A stretch of DNA of 64,000 nucleotides from an uncultured Clostridia bacterium (GTDB lineage: Bacteria; Bacillota; Clostridia; Lachnospirales; Lachnospiraceae), in assembly GCA_945915235.1 (NCBI GenBank), contig CAMEEX010000001.1:1-64000 (forward strand), in the 5' to 3' direction. Numbering within the stretch: position 1 is the stretch's first letter; each line of letters begins with the position of its first letter. A program made the position numbers and the translations under genes. The notes beneath the pieces are model-generated. The model worked only from the letters and a program-made list of their open reading frames with translations. It ran no database searches and was not told the origin of the DNA. Of this stretch, positions 20,986 to 30,997 are shown one piece after another.

Positions 20986-22011
20986 ATGCAGCCCGGTGGC
21001 AATGAATTATCTGTAAATAAAAAGCTATTAAATCTTGATATAATACGCGCGATTGCGGCGGTTATGATCGTGCTTGTGCATCTTGAGCTGTTCGGCTGGG
21101 GAGGACACGGCGTGGAGCTGTTTCTGCTTCTGACGGGGTACACGGCTTTTTTGTCGATAGACAGGCACAAGGACGTATCGCCGTTGTCGTACTATAAGAG
21201 AAGGCTTGCGAGGATACTTCCAAGCTACTACGGCGTGGTGCTGATATATTTTTTCATATATCTCGTGGTGCTCGGTGAGAGATATCCGGCAAAACAGATA
21301 GCGGTGAGCCTCGTGAAATATTTCACGCTCACGACCACATTCTTTCCTCGCGGCCTGCTGTTCTGGTTCTACCTCGGCACGACGGGGACGATAGTGACGA
21401 TTATGCTATTCTATATAATCGCGCCGTTTTTGTACAAGCTGATAAACAATTTCAGGCGCTCGGTGATTGCGCTTATTGCCGCTTTTGTAGTGTGTCAGGT
21501 GTGGGTGCATTTTCTTGAGATAATCTACGCGGGAACGGAGTACGCGGGCAGACACCCGGCATATTTCATATACTTGTGCTTTTTTGGTGTGGCGGCTTAC
21601 TTTGCGGTCAAGGAGAAAAAGATTTTTGAGTACATCACGGTGCTTATGCTCATGGCCCTCGCCTTCCTCATTCCCGACGTGAGCAACACGACGCTGTCCT
21701 GGATAATCATGTTCACGACGCTTCTGCTCGTGACGATGGACGTGGAGAAGTGGATACCTGACAACGGTTTCTGCCGCGGTGCGGTGTCGGTGGTCAGGTT
21801 CATATCGAAGTATTCGTATGCGCTCTATCTCGGGCACCCGATAGGAATACTCATAATGAAGAGTATCTTCAACCCGGACACAACGACAATGCCTATCGTG
21901 CTGTACAGGGTGATTGAATTTGGATTTTTTGTGCTGATGACCTTTGTGGTGTACATGCTGTTTGAGAGACCGGCGGCGAAGTTGTTCGGCGGGAAAAAAC
22001 AGAAGGTCTGA
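20986..22011 (+). CDS. Acyltransferase family 3 membrane protein
   Basis: NLDIIRAIAAVMIVLVHLELFGWGGHGVELFLLLTGYTAF; ~10 hydrophobic segments. Confidence 0.85.
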   Translation: MQPGGNELSVNKKLLNLDIIRAIAAVMIVLVHLELFGWGGHGVELFLLLTGYTAFLSIDRHKDVSPLSYYKRRLARILPSYYGVVLIYFFIYLVVLGERYPAKQIAVSLVKYFTLTTTFFPRGLLFWFYLGTTGTIVTIMLFYIIAPFLYKLINNFRRSVIALIAAFVVCQVWVHFLEIIYAGTEYAGRHPAYFIYLCFFGVAAYFAVKEKKIFEYITVLMLMALAFLIPDVSNTTLSWIIMFTTLLLVTMDVEKWIPDNGFCRGAVSVVRFISKYSYALYLGHPIGILIMKSIFNPDTTTMPIVLYRVIEFGFFVLMTFVVYMLFERPAAKLFGGKKQKV

Positions 22012-22036
22012 CATAATAAAAATGGGAGTATAATCT

Positions 22037-23557
22037 ATGCTTTTTAATTCGGTTAGCTTTGCCGTGTTTATGACGGCGGTATTTTTAATATACTGGAATG
22101 TGCCTGCAAAGTTCAGGTATCTGGTGGTGCTTGTCGCCAACAGCTACTTCTATCTGGGCTTTGGCTTGAACAATTTCGTCCTTTTATGTATTGTGTGCGC
22201 TGTGACCTACGCGGGAGCACTTCTCATGGAGAGGTGCGAGGGCGGCAGGAGAAAGCTCTGCTTCGGGCTGCCGTTCGCGGTGGCGCTGGGGCTTCTTCTG
22301 GTGTTCAAGTATTTCAACTTTGCGGGACAGGTATTTGCGGGAGCTCTCGGAATATTCGGCATCGGATTTACCCCTGCGGTGCTTAAGATAGCGGCGCCGG
22401 TCGGAATATCCTTCTACACCTTCAAGGTCATAAGCTATATGGTCGAGGTATACAGAGGGAAGCTTCCGGCACAGAGAAATTTTGCAAAATATGCCACATA
22501 CGTTGGCTTCTTTCCGCAGATAGCATCGGGACCGATTGAGAGACCGGCCCCTTTTTTTGAAATGCTTGACAGGCAGGGAAAAGAAGATGGCGGTTTTTTC
22601 GGATTTAACGGATTTTCGTATGGGAAGGCGTCCAATGCCCTCAAACTCATGGGCGTGGGCTTTTTTAAGAAGATGATAGTTGCCGACCTTTTATCGGGGT
22701 ATGTGACCAAGGTATTCTCAAACGTGGCTGCGTATGACGGCTTCGCGCTCATGGCGGCGGCGTTCCTCTTTTCGATACAGATATACTGCGATTTTGCGGG
22801 GTATTCGGATATTGCAAACGGAGCGGCGAGACTGCTCGGCTACGACGGCGCGAGAAACTTCGAGTATCCGTATTTTTCCGCGTCGGTCAAGGAGTTCTGG
22901 GGAAGATGGCACATATCGCTGTCGACATGGTTCCGCGATTACATCTATATACCTCTCGGCGGAAGCCGTGTGGGAAGCCTCAGATACGCCATCAATATAA
23001 TGATAACCTTTATGGTGAGCGGTCTGTGGCATGGCGCAAGCCTGACCTTTATCGTGTGGGGAGCGCTTCACGGCGCGGTTCAGGTGCTCGAAAACTTCGC
23101 GCACAATGCATGGGCTAGGCTTCACGGCCGCGACCCTAAGGACAAGTCCTACAAAAAGAAGGGCGCGGCGCGCATTGTCAGCATCGTGCTCGTGTTCCTG
23201 TTCGCGACGGTGGCGTGGGTGTTCTTTGAGGCGGACAGCCTTGGCGATGCGATGTACGTCCTCACGAATATGTGGCATGGAATTGCATCTCCGGTGGGAT
23301 ATATAAAGGGCGGCTTGCAGTCGATAGGTATTAACAGCGGAATGATGCTGCACCTTATAATCGTGATCGGAATGTTGTTTGCCTACGACTTGACGGCATA
23401 TATCGCATCACAGAAGGGAAGCTCGATTTTTGCATGGTTTAACAGACTGCCTAAGGTGGTCAGATGGATTGTGTACATTCTGGTGGTTGACCTGATGGTG
23501 ATATGGTTCATGCAGTATGGCGCGGACAGCAGCTCATTTGTGTACTTTGAGTTTTAA
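22037..23557 (+). CDS. MBOAT family O-acyltransferase (AlgI/DltB-like)
   Basis: YVGFFPQIASGPIERP, EFWGRWHISLSTWFRDYIYIPLGGSR, ...MVSGLWHGASLTFIVWGALHG. Confidence 0.95.
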   Translation: MLFNSVSFAVFMTAVFLIYWNVPAKFRYLVVLVANSYFYLGFGLNNFVLLCIVCAVTYAGALLMERCEGGRRKLCFGLPFAVALGLLLVFKYFNFAGQVFAGALGIFGIGFTPAVLKIAAPVGISFYTFKVISYMVEVYRGKLPAQRNFAKYATYVGFFPQIASGPIERPAPFFEMLDRQGKEDGGFFGFNGFSYGKASNALKLMGVGFFKKMIVADLLSGYVTKVFSNVAAYDGFALMAAAFLFSIQIYCDFAGYSDIANGAARLLGYDGARNFEYPYFSASVKEFWGRWHISLSTWFRDYIYIPLGGSRVGSLRYAINIMITFMVSGLWHGASLTFIVWGALHGAVQVLENFAHNAWARLHGRDPKDKSYKKKGAARIVSIVLVFLFATVAWVFFEADSLGDAMYVLTNMWHGIASPVGYIKGGLQSIGINSGMMLHLIIVIGMLFAYDLTAYIASQKGSSIFAWFNRLPKVVRWIVYILVVDLMVIWFMQYGADSSSFVYFEF

Positions 23558-23570
23558 AACTGCGCTTCAA

Positions 23571-23853
23571 GGGCAAACAGGCGGTGAGGCATTGCGGGTG
23601 TATAATGAGCTATATTTATATATATCGGCTCCGTTGTACGAAGCAAGGTGTTCTAAGGACTCTGATAAGTTATGTTGCAGCGTCCGCCACCGAAGCAAAG
23701 CATACTTCCGTGTATGCATCGCTTCTGAACCGGCATCCTTGCCGGTTCTGGCTAGGTTTTGCACAGAGTCCTAAGAACAACTATGCTTCTCCCAAAGTCG
23801 TGATATATAAATATAGCTCATTATACACGGCGAAGTTGTTGAGCCTGTTTTGC
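23571..23853 (+). repeat. Structured palindromic repeat element, copy A
   Basis: Outer arms gggcaaacaggc.../...gcctgttttgcc; gtgtataatgagctatatttatatat/atatataaatatagctcattatacac; ttctaaggactctg/cagagtcctaagaa; apical hairpins gcatac-TTCCGT-gtatgc and gaaccggc-ATCCTT-gccggttc. Shares framework with copies B and C. Confidence 0.9.
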
Positions 23854-23954
23854 CGGTGAGCTTGTTTTGATGGCAAGATGAAGAATGGCTTAGGCATACC
23901 TTATGTATGGTTAGGGTGTTTGTATAGTAGATTAAAATTTGGTAAGGGAATGGT

Positions 23955-24851
23955 ATGAGAGAGAATAAATCGGGTTTTGTAAAATTCATAGTGAGTGTTT
24001 TGGTGTTCGTGCTGCTTGTCGGGGTGTCTCTGGGCGGCTATTTTGCGGTGCAGTATATAAAGGGGAAGAACAGCCCTTCGAGCTTCGGACCGGAGCTCTA
24101 TTATGCGCTTGACCTGGCGGAGAAGAAAACGGAGTACACGAAGGTCATCATAGGCGACAGTGTGGCGAGACTCATTTTTTCTCCTGATTATCAGGACGAG
24201 ACGGACACGACCTGCTATCTCGCGACAAATCAGGCGATAACGGTGCTTGGCAATTATATTCTGCTTAGCCGTTATCTGGAGAATAACCCGCAGACGGATG
24301 AGGTCTACTATATTGTCAGACCGCAGAGCCTTGCGAATCCGCTGTGGTTCAACTTTTCGTTCCAGTATTTTATTGTGCCGTTCTACAATGACACATACAA
24401 GCAGTATATAGACGACGACACAAGGAAGTACATCGAGGACAGGTTCGGGAAAATGTATGCGACGAACGACATTGTGAAGAGCTTTATCGAGAACAACGCC
24501 TACTATATGGACGTGTACCTCAACAATGTGCTTGAGCAGCAGCTCGAGGTTCGCGATGAGAAGCATTTAAGCGACCTCACAATAAAGTATCTTCCGAAGA
24601 TTAAGGAGCTCTGCGACAGTTACGGTGTCAGGTTGAAGGTGATGGCGGCACCGCTCCCCGACATGGAGGACAATCACGACTGGGCGGAATTTGAGCAGCA
24701 GATTGCGGACAACGGGCTTGAAAATCTGCTCGGAGATTATATCGAGGGCATAGACTATTACCCGGTGAGCGCGTTCGGGGACGAGGCGCATTTTACGCAG
24801 GAGTATCTTGAGGCGGAGAGGGACGGGATTATTGAGAGGCTCTTTGAGTAG
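23955..24851 (+). CDS. Membrane-anchored SGNH/DltD-like protein, likely O-acetylation partner of the MBOAT
   Basis: N-terminal TM; GDS-type motif IIGDSVARLIF; position downstream of MBOAT. Confidence 0.55.
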   Translation: MRENKSGFVKFIVSVLVFVLLVGVSLGGYFAVQYIKGKNSPSSFGPELYYALDLAEKKTEYTKVIIGDSVARLIFSPDYQDETDTTCYLATNQAITVLGNYILLSRYLENNPQTDEVYYIVRPQSLANPLWFNFSFQYFIVPFYNDTYKQYIDDDTRKYIEDRFGKMYATNDIVKSFIENNAYYMDVYLNNVLEQQLEVRDEKHLSDLTIKYLPKIKELCDSYGVRLKVMAAPLPDMEDNHDWAEFEQQIADNGLENLLGDYIEGIDYYPVSAFGDEAHFTQEYLEAERDGIIERLFE

Positions 24852-24852
24852 G

Positions 24853-25062
24853 TAGCGGGAGATTGCAAAATTGAGAACACGGTTCTTAACCAGAAAGACA
24901 TGACAGCAATAGTTATCATGCATAAGCTTGTGGAGAACGTACTAAGGCAGTATGATGGAATAATCGTGATGCATAAGGGACGTATTGCGGAGTACGGCAC
25001 GTTTGATGAGATCATGGAGAGGAAAGGGAAGTTTTATGGGTTGTTTATGTTGAGTAATTAGA
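24853..25062 (+). pseudogene. C-terminal fragment of an ABC exporter ATPase
   Basis: Frame reads NQKDMTAIVIMHKLVENVLRQYDGIIVMHKGRIAEYGTFDEIMERKGKFYGLFMLSN*, matching the H-loop to C-terminal end of ABC ATPases; Walker A and signature regions absent. Confidence 0.75.
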
Positions 25063-25161
25063 TATTGGGACAGAAAAATTGACAAAATCAAATTGACAAT
25101 ATTCCTTGAAACATTTATACTTAAGACAAAATCATAATGACATGTGCGGAGATGAAAATTA

Positions 25162-25464
25162 GTGAATAATAATTTAACATTTGAGGCTGCGTTGAACAGA
25201 ATAGATGAGTTGGAAAAAGAAAATGTCCAACTTAGAGAAGAACTTGAATATTATAAAAACAGAAAAATGAGCGGACGTCAGAAGCATAATGCCAAGTGGA
25301 CATCTATTTATAACGATTTTGTCAGTTGCTATGAGAGCGGAATGGCATTGGTAGAGATTGCCAGAAGAAATGATGTCAGTGAAAGAACAATTTATAGATA
25401 TAGAGCTTACTATGATAAGATGAAAGAGGCGAATACCCTTGAGCGCACCGCAGAAGACCAGTGA
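25162..25464 (+). CDS. Small HTH protein with N-terminal coiled coil
   Basis: LEKENVQLREELEYYKNRK then LVEIARRNDVSERTIYRYRAYYDKM (resolvase-type HTH); GTG start. Confidence 0.65.
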   Translation: MNNNLTFEAALNRIDELEKENVQLREELEYYKNRKMSGRQKHNAKWTSIYNDFVSCYESGMALVEIARRNDVSERTIYRYRAYYDKMKEANTLERTAEDQ

Positions 25465-25996
25465 TGATAATGGAAAACCAGATATAGTAATTATTAAGGA
25501 TACGGTTGCAAATGATGTCGTTGTTATAAATGATATCCGATTTAAAGGAAAACGGTCATTGGATTGGAAGGAAGTGAGAGAATATCTAAAGGAGTATATT
25601 GGTAAGATGTATACTATTGTTTCCACAGGAGATGATATCTATATTGGTTCTGATTTTCCCAAGGAATATAGTGGTTCAAAATACACCAATAGCCTAAAAG
25701 GTAGTAATGCAAAGGCAAAAGCAAATGCTACATCTGGGATACCAGAGATAATTAAAATTGCAAATGGAAAGTACTATAGGGAAAATAATGAAGAAAAACA
25801 TGCTTGGAATGCGAGAAATGGCTGGTATCGATATAATTCCAAGTTTGCATTACCGGTGTACGATGAAAATGGGAATATTGAGAGATACAATGTATTTCAT
25901 GCATCAATACTTGTTAGATATTCAAATGATGGAAAAATTTATTTGTACGATATTATAGATATAAAAAAAGAAACGAGCAACCCGTTGGAGTCATAG
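25439..25996 (+). CDS. Uncharacterised protein with PBECR-like (phage Barnase/EndoU/ColicinE5-D/RelE-like) C-terminus
   Basis: FHASILVRYSNDGKIYLYDIIDIKKETSNPLES resembles the terminal motif of polymorphic-toxin/phage-head nuclease-like domains; overlaps the preceding HTH ORF by 26 nt. Confidence 0.5.
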   Translation: MSAPQKTSDDNGKPDIVIIKDTVANDVVVINDIRFKGKRSLDWKEVREYLKEYIGKMYTIVSTGDDIYIGSDFPKEYSGSKYTNSLKGSNAKAKANATSGIPEIIKIANGKYYRENNEEKHAWNARNGWYRYNSKFALPVYDENGNIERYNVFHASILVRYSNDGKIYLYDIIDIKKETSNPLES

Positions 25997-26116
25997 ACTT
26001 TACTTGGCAAAAAACCCATTTCCTTTGCTCTTTATGATAAATTAAGCAATGGTGTTTGTCAAGATTAAAAATAAAGAATGTGAAAAAGTATTTTACATAT
26101 ATTTGTATATCAGGTA

Positions 26117-26326
26117 CTCCATACCTTAGTAGCGAAAATTCTACGTCCTTTATTTGCGACAGAGGATAACGGTGAAAGAGTATTATTTCAGAAGAATATG
26201 AAGGATATATTTCATATTTTGATGGAACACAGTAGTCCGAAACTGGCGAAGTATTTGCCGGAGAAATGGAAACATAAGTTTATAGATGATGTGAGAGGTT
26301 ATTATCAACCAGAACAATTAAGCTAA
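26117..26326 (+). pseudogene. Unidentified C-terminal ORF fragment
   Basis: Open frame TLVAKILRPLFATEDNGERVLFQKNMKDIFHILMEHSSPKLAKYLPEKWKHKFIDDVRGYYQPEQLS* with no plausible start or RBS. Confidence 0.45.
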
Positions 26327-26367
26327 ATTAGCTAAATTTAATTTACCCATTAACTTAAATATAATAT

Positions 26368-26413
26368 AATACCCATAACAACAGTTATTTTGGAGGAGGT
26401 TGTTATGGGTATT
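26368..26413 (+). promoter_or_regulatory. 15-bp perfect inverted repeat enclosing the RBS and including the start codon of the alpha-galactosidase
   Basis: AATACCCATAACAAC (26368-26382) and GTTGTTATGGGTATT (26399-26413); loop agttattttggaggag; TATAAT at 26360-26365. Confidence 0.7.
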
Positions 26414-28660
26414 TTTTTTGATGAGGAGTCACGCTCCTTTAAGTTTGATACGAAAAACAGCAGCTATGTGATTTCGGTGGTCGACGACGAGGGTTTCATC
26501 GGTCACGCATACTATGGGGACAGAATAAGCGATGCGGACGTGAATTATCTTCTTAGAACGGACGAGAACCCGTTCGTGCCGTCGAAGAATAACAGGGAGA
26601 GGGGCTCATTTTTCGATGCTTTTCCGTCTGAGTATCCGGGAAACAATGTGGGTGATTACAGAGAGGGCGCCATATCGGTGCGCTGCGAGGACAACAGCCG
26701 CGCGGTGAGCCTTGTTTACGCCGGGCACAGGATATATGAGGGCAAGCCCGGGTTAAAAGGACTTCCGGCGACATTTGCAGGAGATAAGGATAGCAGTGCG
26801 GATAATGACAATAAGGTGTATACGCTCGAAATCGACGCGCTTGACCCGTGCATCGGACTTGGGGCGACATTTTTCTACAGTGTTTTTCCTGAGCAGGACG
26901 TGATAACAAGGAGTGTTAAGTTAAAAAATAACTCGGACAAAAATATTTTTATCACAAAGGTTATGTCCGCAGCGCTTGACCTGCCTGATGATGGCTACGA
27001 GCTGCTCTCACTTCACGGCTCATGGGCGAGAGAGCGCAAGATGGAATTTAGAAAAATCGGCTACGGCAAGCAGAGCGTGGGCTCCATCAAGGGTAAATCC
27101 TCACATCAGGAGCACCCGTTTATCGCACTGGTTGATAATGGGGCTTCGCAGAAGAACGGTCATGTCTATGGCTTTAATTTTGTGTATTCGGGAAATTTTC
27201 TTGCACAGGTCGAGAAAAATCAGTTTGACAGTTTGAGGGTTCTCATGGGTATCCACCCGGAGAATTTTGAGTGGAAGCTCGAGCCCGGGGAGGAGTTTCA
27301 GGCACCAGAGGTGGTGATGACGTATTCAGCCTAGGGAATTGGCGCAATGACGACAAACCTGCAAGACCTTTACAGGGAGCATCTTATAAGAAGCCCGTAT
27401 AAGGACAAGAAGCGCCCGATACTCATAAATAACTGGGAGGCTACATATTTTAATTTTGATACGGAAAAGCTTCTCGCCATTGCGCGCGAGGCAAAAAAGA
27501 GCGGAATAGAGATGCTTGTCATGGACGATGGGTGGTTTGGTCACAGAAATGATGACAGCACGAGCCTTGGCGACTGGTTCGTGAACGAGGAAAAGCTGCA
27601 CGGCGGTCTCAAATACCTCGTCGACGAGGTGAACAAAATCGGACTCAAGTTCGGAATATGGTTTGAGCCCGAGATGATTTCCCCTGAGTCCAAGCTCTAC
27701 GAGGAGCACCCTGACTGGGCTATCGCCATTCCGGGGCGCGAGGCGTGCCGCTCGAGAAATCAGTATGTGCTCGATTTGTCGAGACCCGAGGTTGTGGAAT
27801 ACTGCTATGAGGCGGTTGCCGGAATACTCAGCAGTGCCAATATCGAGTATGTGAAATGGGACATGAACCGTGAGCACACAGACCTTCACAGCAATTACCT
27901 TCCTGACGACAGGCAGGGCGAGCTCGAGCACAGGTACATGCTCGCGGTGTATGAGCTTCAGGAAAGGCTAACGAAGGAATTTCCAAATCTTCTGCTTGAG
28001 AACTGTTCCGGCGGCGGAGCGAGATTTGACGCGGGAATGTTGTATTACAGCCCGCAGATATGGTGCTCGGACGACACAGATGCAATCGAGAGGCTCGCTA
28101 TACAGGAGGGAACAGCCCTCATTTATCCGCTCTCCGCGATGGGAGCGCATGTGTCCGACTGCCCGAACCACACCGTCGGCAGGGTGACACCGTTCAAGAC
28201 AAGGGGCGATGTGGCTCTTTGCGGAACCTTCGGCTACGAGCTTGACATCACAAGAATACCGCAGGAGGACAGAGCTGCCATTCCGGGGCAGATTGCGGCC
28301 TACCACAAGTATAACGACCTCGTAAGAAACGGCGACTACTACAGAATTGCCTCGTATCAGGAAAATAATCTCTACGACTGCTACATGGTGGTGGCAAAGG
28401 ATAAATCAGAGGCGCTCCTGACCTACGTTCAGGTGCTTAACAGACCGAATTTCAAGAGCAGAATGATCAAACTTGACGGGCTCGAACCAGATAAGGAATA
28501 CAAGATACTGTATGAGGGGGCAGATAACGAGGACAGTAACGACAGCAATAAGGCTCCGGTGCTTCACGGTGACACGCTTATGAGTGCAGGGCTTAAAATA
28601 CCTAATATGTGGGGGGATTTCAAGAGCACGCTGGTGCATTTGAAGGAGGTACTCAGGTGA
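26405..28660 (+). CDS. GH36 alpha-galactosidase interrupted by a single in-frame TAG at 27332-27334 (N-part 26405-27334, C-part from 27347)
   Basis: Both ORFs are in the same frame; ...EVVMTYSA*GIGAMTTNLQDLYREHLIRSPYKDKKRPILINNWEATYFNFDTEKLL...LVMDDGWFGHRNDD...YVKWDMNRE... is one continuous GH36 sequence except for the amber codon. Confidence 0.9.
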
Positions 28661-29676
28661 AAAAATCAGTGCGCCTTGCGGACATAGGCGCAAGGCTGGG
28701 CGTGAGCACGGTCACGGTGTCGAAGGCACTCTCGGGACAGAAGGGCGTCAGCGACACGCTCAGAAAACAGATAGTGGAGCTTGCCGACAGCATGGGCTAT
28801 GTGCCGCCGTCAAAGGAGCCGAGGCAGGCAAAAGACAGAAGTTATACGCTGGGCGTGCTCGTGGGCGAGCGATACATAGACAAATACGACTCCTTTTATC
28901 TGCAAATGTACAAGCAGATAACGGGGCGTGCCATCGCGCGGGAGTGCTTTGCGGTCATGGAGCCTGTCAGCATAGAGGCTGAGAAAAAACATGAGCTTCC
29001 GAGGCTTGTGACTGACAACAGGGTGGACGGAATAATTGTCATGGGGCGGCTTAGCTGGGGCTACCTCGAGTTTCTGGGTGAAAACAGCAGCTTGCCGATG
29101 ATATACCTTGACTTCTGCGACAATAAGAAGGAAGCCGATGCGGTCATATCTGACAGCTACTACGGAGCGTACAGACTGACAAACTATCTTTTTGAGATGG
29201 GACACACAAAGATAGGTTATATCGGAACAGTGCTCGCCACAGGTTCAATCACGGACAGATATATGGGGTATCTGCGAGCGATGATGGAGCACGGCTGCGA
29301 GGTCAGGCAGGACTGGATAATCGAGGACAGGGAGAGGGAGCATGGTAGCATAGACCCCGAAAAATACATTTGTCTGCCCGATGAGCTTCCGACAGCGTTT
29401 GTGTGTAACTGCGACCTTGCCGCGAGCTATCTTATAAGAAAACTTGAGGCGCGAGGGCTGAGTGTTCCGCAAGATATCTCAGTGGTCGGCTACGACAATT
29501 TTATCTACCCGGGGATGTGCGATGTGGAGATAACGACATATGAGGTTGACATAAAGGAGATGGCGCGAAGAGCCGTTCACACCCTGATTAAAAAAATATC
29601 GGGGGAGGATTACAGGCGCAGAGTGTACATTGTCGAGGGGCAGCTTGTGATTAAGGAAAGCGTGAGAAGGATTTAA
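28657..29676 (+). CDS. LacI family transcriptional regulator
   Basis: VRLADIGARLGVSTVTVSKALSGQKGVSDTLRKQI; GTG start with AAGGAGGT RBS, overlapping the GH36 stop. Confidence 0.95.
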   Translation: MKKSVRLADIGARLGVSTVTVSKALSGQKGVSDTLRKQIVELADSMGYVPPSKEPRQAKDRSYTLGVLVGERYIDKYDSFYLQMYKQITGRAIARECFAVMEPVSIEAEKKHELPRLVTDNRVDGIIVMGRLSWGYLEFLGENSSLPMIYLDFCDNKKEADAVISDSYYGAYRLTNYLFEMGHTKIGYIGTVLATGSITDRYMGYLRAMMEHGCEVRQDWIIEDREREHGSIDPEKYICLPDELPTAFVCNCDLAASYLIRKLEARGLSVPQDISVVGYDNFIYPGMCDVEITTYEVDIKEMARRAVHTLIKKISGEDYRRRVYIVEGQLVIKESVRRI

Positions 29677-29715
29677 GAGGTGCAAAATCATGTATTGGGA
29701 AGGAGACGGTAAGAG

Positions 29716-30981
29716 ATGGATAATGTGATTGTCACACCGGGCGTTGATACCATAATGGGGGATGAGGCGCTCAGGGTAATGAAGAGCGAGGTCACTGACG
29801 AGCTTACATTGAGGATAATTCCGTTCTGGAAGAGTCTGCTTGACGATGAGGACGGGGGCTATTATGGGTGGCTTTCGTATGATTTGAAGTTAGACAGGAA
29901 GGCGGAGAAGGGCTGTATCTTAAACAGCAGAATAACGTGGTTTTTTGCAAATGCATACACACTTTTGAAGGACAAGTGCCTTCTGAAGGAGGCGGAGCAT
30001 GCGTACACGTTTATGAGGGATAAATGCATCGACAGGGAGTACGGCGGAATATTCTGGTCGGTGACGCACGACGGCAAGCCGCTTGACACGACAAAGCATA
30101 CATACAATCAGGCGTTTGCGATATATGCGCTCTCATCATACTATGAAGCGGCACACGACGAGGAGGCTCTCAGCCTTGCCTATGATTTGTACAAGGTGAT
30201 TGAGACAAAATGCCGCGATGACGAGGGTTATCTTGAGGCGTTTACAAGAGATTTCAAGCCGGCGAGCAATGAGAAACTGTCCGAGAACGGAGTCATGGCG
30301 GGCAGGACGATGAACACGCTGCTCCATGTCTTTGAGGCGTACACGGAGCTGTACCGCGTGACCGCGGACGAGGAGGTTAAGGGCAAGCTATATGACATTT
30401 TAAATCTTTTTGCGGATAAGATGTACAATCCTGAAAAGAAGCGTCAGGAAGTATTTTTTGACATGGACTACAATTCACTTATTGACCTTCATTCCTACGG
30501 ACATGATATCGAGACCTCGTGGCTGATTGACAGGGGCATCGAGATAATCGGCATGCAGGAGAAGCGTCAGGGCATAAATGACGGCGTATATAAAAAGCTC
30601 TATGACAAGCTCACTCCAATCACAAGGGCGCTTGCAAAACATGTCTACGAGGAGGCGTTTAACGGCAACTCCCTTGCAAACGAGTGCGAGCGCGGAGTCG
30701 TGAATACGACGAGAGTGTGGTGGGTTCAGGCGGAGACTGTGCTCGGTTTTTTGAATGCGTACGAGAAAAATCCCGATGCGCGCGAGTACAGGGACGCGGC
30801 ACTCTCGGAGTGGGAGTACATTCAGGCGTACCAGATTGACAGGAGACCCGGCTCCGAATGGTTCTGGACGACCAACGAGGACGGAACGCCTCAGGAGGGC
30901 AGACCGATTGTGGAGCCGTGGAAGTGCCCGTACCACAATGGGCGCATGTGTATGGAGATTATGAAGAGAATATGTGATTAA
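29716..30981 (+). CDS. AGE family epimerase, probable cellobiose/mannobiose 2-epimerase
   Basis: (Alpha/alpha)6-barrel-like sequence: [53 protein letters not shown]; located next to GH130. Confidence 0.88.
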   Translation: MDNVIVTPGVDTIMGDEALRVMKSEVTDELTLRIIPFWKSLLDDEDGGYYGWLSYDLKLDRKAEKGCILNSRITWFFANAYTLLKDKCLLKEAEHAYTFMRDKCIDREYGGIFWSVTHDGKPLDTTKHTYNQAFAIYALSSYYEAAHDEEALSLAYDLYKVIETKCRDDEGYLEAFTRDFKPASNEKLSENGVMAGRTMNTLLHVFEAYTELYRVTADEEVKGKLYDILNLFADKMYNPEKKRQEVFFDMDYNSLIDLHSYGHDIETSWLIDRGIEIIGMQEKRQGINDGVYKKLYDKLTPITRALAKHVYEEAFNGNSLANECERGVVNTTRVWWVQAETVLGFLNAYEKNPDAREYRDAALSEWEYIQAYQIDRRPGSEWFWTTNEDGTPQEGRPIVEPWKCPYHNGRMCMEIMKRICD

Positions 30982-30997
30982 AAGGAGAATATCTAAT

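Noticed and set aside
21406-22140. Minus-strand His/Arg-rich 244-aa ORF across the acyltransferase/MBOAT junction
   Set aside because: Shadow ORF spanning two well-supported sense genes.
23586-23859. Small ORFs (65-91 aa) within repeat copy A
   Set aside because: They follow from the palindrome, lie on both strands in mirror positions, and have no RBS.
27332-27334. Pyrrolysine or general TAG recoding
   Set aside because: No pyl genes in the window, and TAG is used as a terminal stop elsewhere here (for example atpB ends in gagtag); one site is better explained by mutation or read-through.
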